The position numbers and the translations under genes were made by a program. Source: an uncultured Bacteroidales bacterium (GTDB lineage: Bacteria > Bacteroidota > Bacteroidia > Bacteroidales > Tenuifilaceae). Taken from it: a DNA stretch of 14,740 nt. Positions within the stretch are counted from its first letter, which is position 1; each line of letters begins with the position of its first letter. The notes under the pieces are model-generated. The model was not told the DNA's origin. It made no database searches and saw only the letters and a program-made list of their open reading frames with translations. Below are positions 14,381-14,740 of the stretch, in pieces. The stretch lies in assembly GCA_937915475.1 (NCBI GenBank), contig CALGIR010000298.1:1-14740 (forward strand), written 5' to 3'.

Positions 14381-14740
14381 TTATGTCTTCTGTTGCCTTT
14401 TCCTATCATGCTCGTTTAAAAATATTTTCCGAATCCGCATCGCTTTAGGCGTAACCTCAACATATTCATCGTTTTGAATATACTCAAGAGCCTCCTCTAG
14501 ACTAAATTTTATTGGTGGAGCAAGAATGGCTTTATCATCTGTACCAGATGCACGCATATTGGTATGCTTTTTTGATCTGGTTACGTTAACCACCATATCG
14601 CCACCTCTTGCGCTCTCTCCCACTACCTCACCGGCATATACCTCTTCGTGCGAGTCGATAAAAAACCGTCCTCTATCCTGCAGTTTATGCATTGCATAAG
14701 CATAGGCAGTACCGCCCTCCATTGCAATGAGCGAACCATT
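14381..14740 (-). CDS. typA: GTP-binding translational regulator TypA/BipA, C-terminal 119 residues; start beyond window
   Basis: Ribosome-associated translational GTPase of the EF-G-like group, important in stress and in 50S assembly. Only the end is present: the frame enters at the right edge (NGSLIAMEGGTAYAYAMHKL) and holds the C-terminal-domain signatures LQDRGRFFIDSHEEVYAGE, VVGESARGGDMVVNV, KKHTNMRASGTDD, EYIQNDEYVEVTPKAMR and RKIFLNEHDRKRQQ. These match TypA closely; the GTPase domain lies outside. It is separated from the yceD promoter by a short gap with no clear terminator, so some read-through into the yceD operon is possible. Confidence 0.95.
   Translation of the reverse strand, partial: NGSLIAMEGGTAYAYAMHKLQDRGRFFIDSHEEVYAGEVVGESARGGDMVVNVTRSKKHTNMRASGTDDKAILAPPIKFSLEEALEYIQNDEYVEVTPKAMRIRKIFLNEHDRKRQQKT

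Overview
The window looks like chromosomal DNA of a Bacteroidota bacterium, probably Bacteroidales/Marinilabiliales-like. The reasons are a PF11028 (DUF2723) integral membrane protein, two secreted proteins ending in type IX secretion system (T9SS) type-A sorting domains, a mostly Shine-Dalgarno-poor gene set, the order typA - yceD(DUF177) - rpmF - plsX - fabH, and a good Bacteroidota promoter (TTTG-18-TAACTTTG) ahead of yceD. The genus cannot be read from the sequence.

Left part (1-7753): the N-terminal third of a DUF2723 GT-C-like membrane protein runs off the left edge on the minus strand. Divergently, on the plus strand, come a SUI1/YciH-type translation factor, a T9SS-targeted endonuclease/exonuclease/phosphatase (EEP) protein, a 954-residue envelope protein with an HExxH peptidase-like head, a propeller-like middle and a predicted outer-membrane barrel (4 bases after the EEP gene), 5-formyltetrahydrofolate cyclo-ligase, and a T9SS-targeted endonuclease I. 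Two likely nucleases exported by the same route within about 6 kb suggest scavenging of external nucleic acid or phosphate.

Middle (about 7800-11460): a two-gene minus-strand operon that looks foreign. It encodes a HyuA-type hydantoinase/oxoprolinase ATPase and a histone-deacetylase/acetylpolyamine-amidohydrolase family enzyme with an unusual cysteine-rich tail. The genes overlap by 8 bases. The operon has a sigma70-style promoter (TTGTTA-17-TATAAT) and a strong AAAAGGAG ribosome binding site, both unusual for Bacteroidota. Upstream sits a 16-bp perfect inverted repeat enclosing a nested hairpin, with 9/10-matching direct repeats outside it, like a small MITE/REP element. Related AACCC...GGGTT palindromes lie at both borders of the block.

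Right part (11464-14740): minus-strand core genes typA (C-terminal part only), yceD, rpmF, plsX and fabH, closed by a hairpin terminator. This cluster joins a ribosomal protein with the entry steps of phospholipid (PlsX, acyl phosphate) and fatty-acid (FabH, chain initiation) synthesis. plsX and fabH overlap as TAATG and are probably translationally coupled.

The best candidate for an undescribed system is the HyuA + HDAC-like pair with its palindromic flanks. Its substrate cannot be deduced from the sequence.
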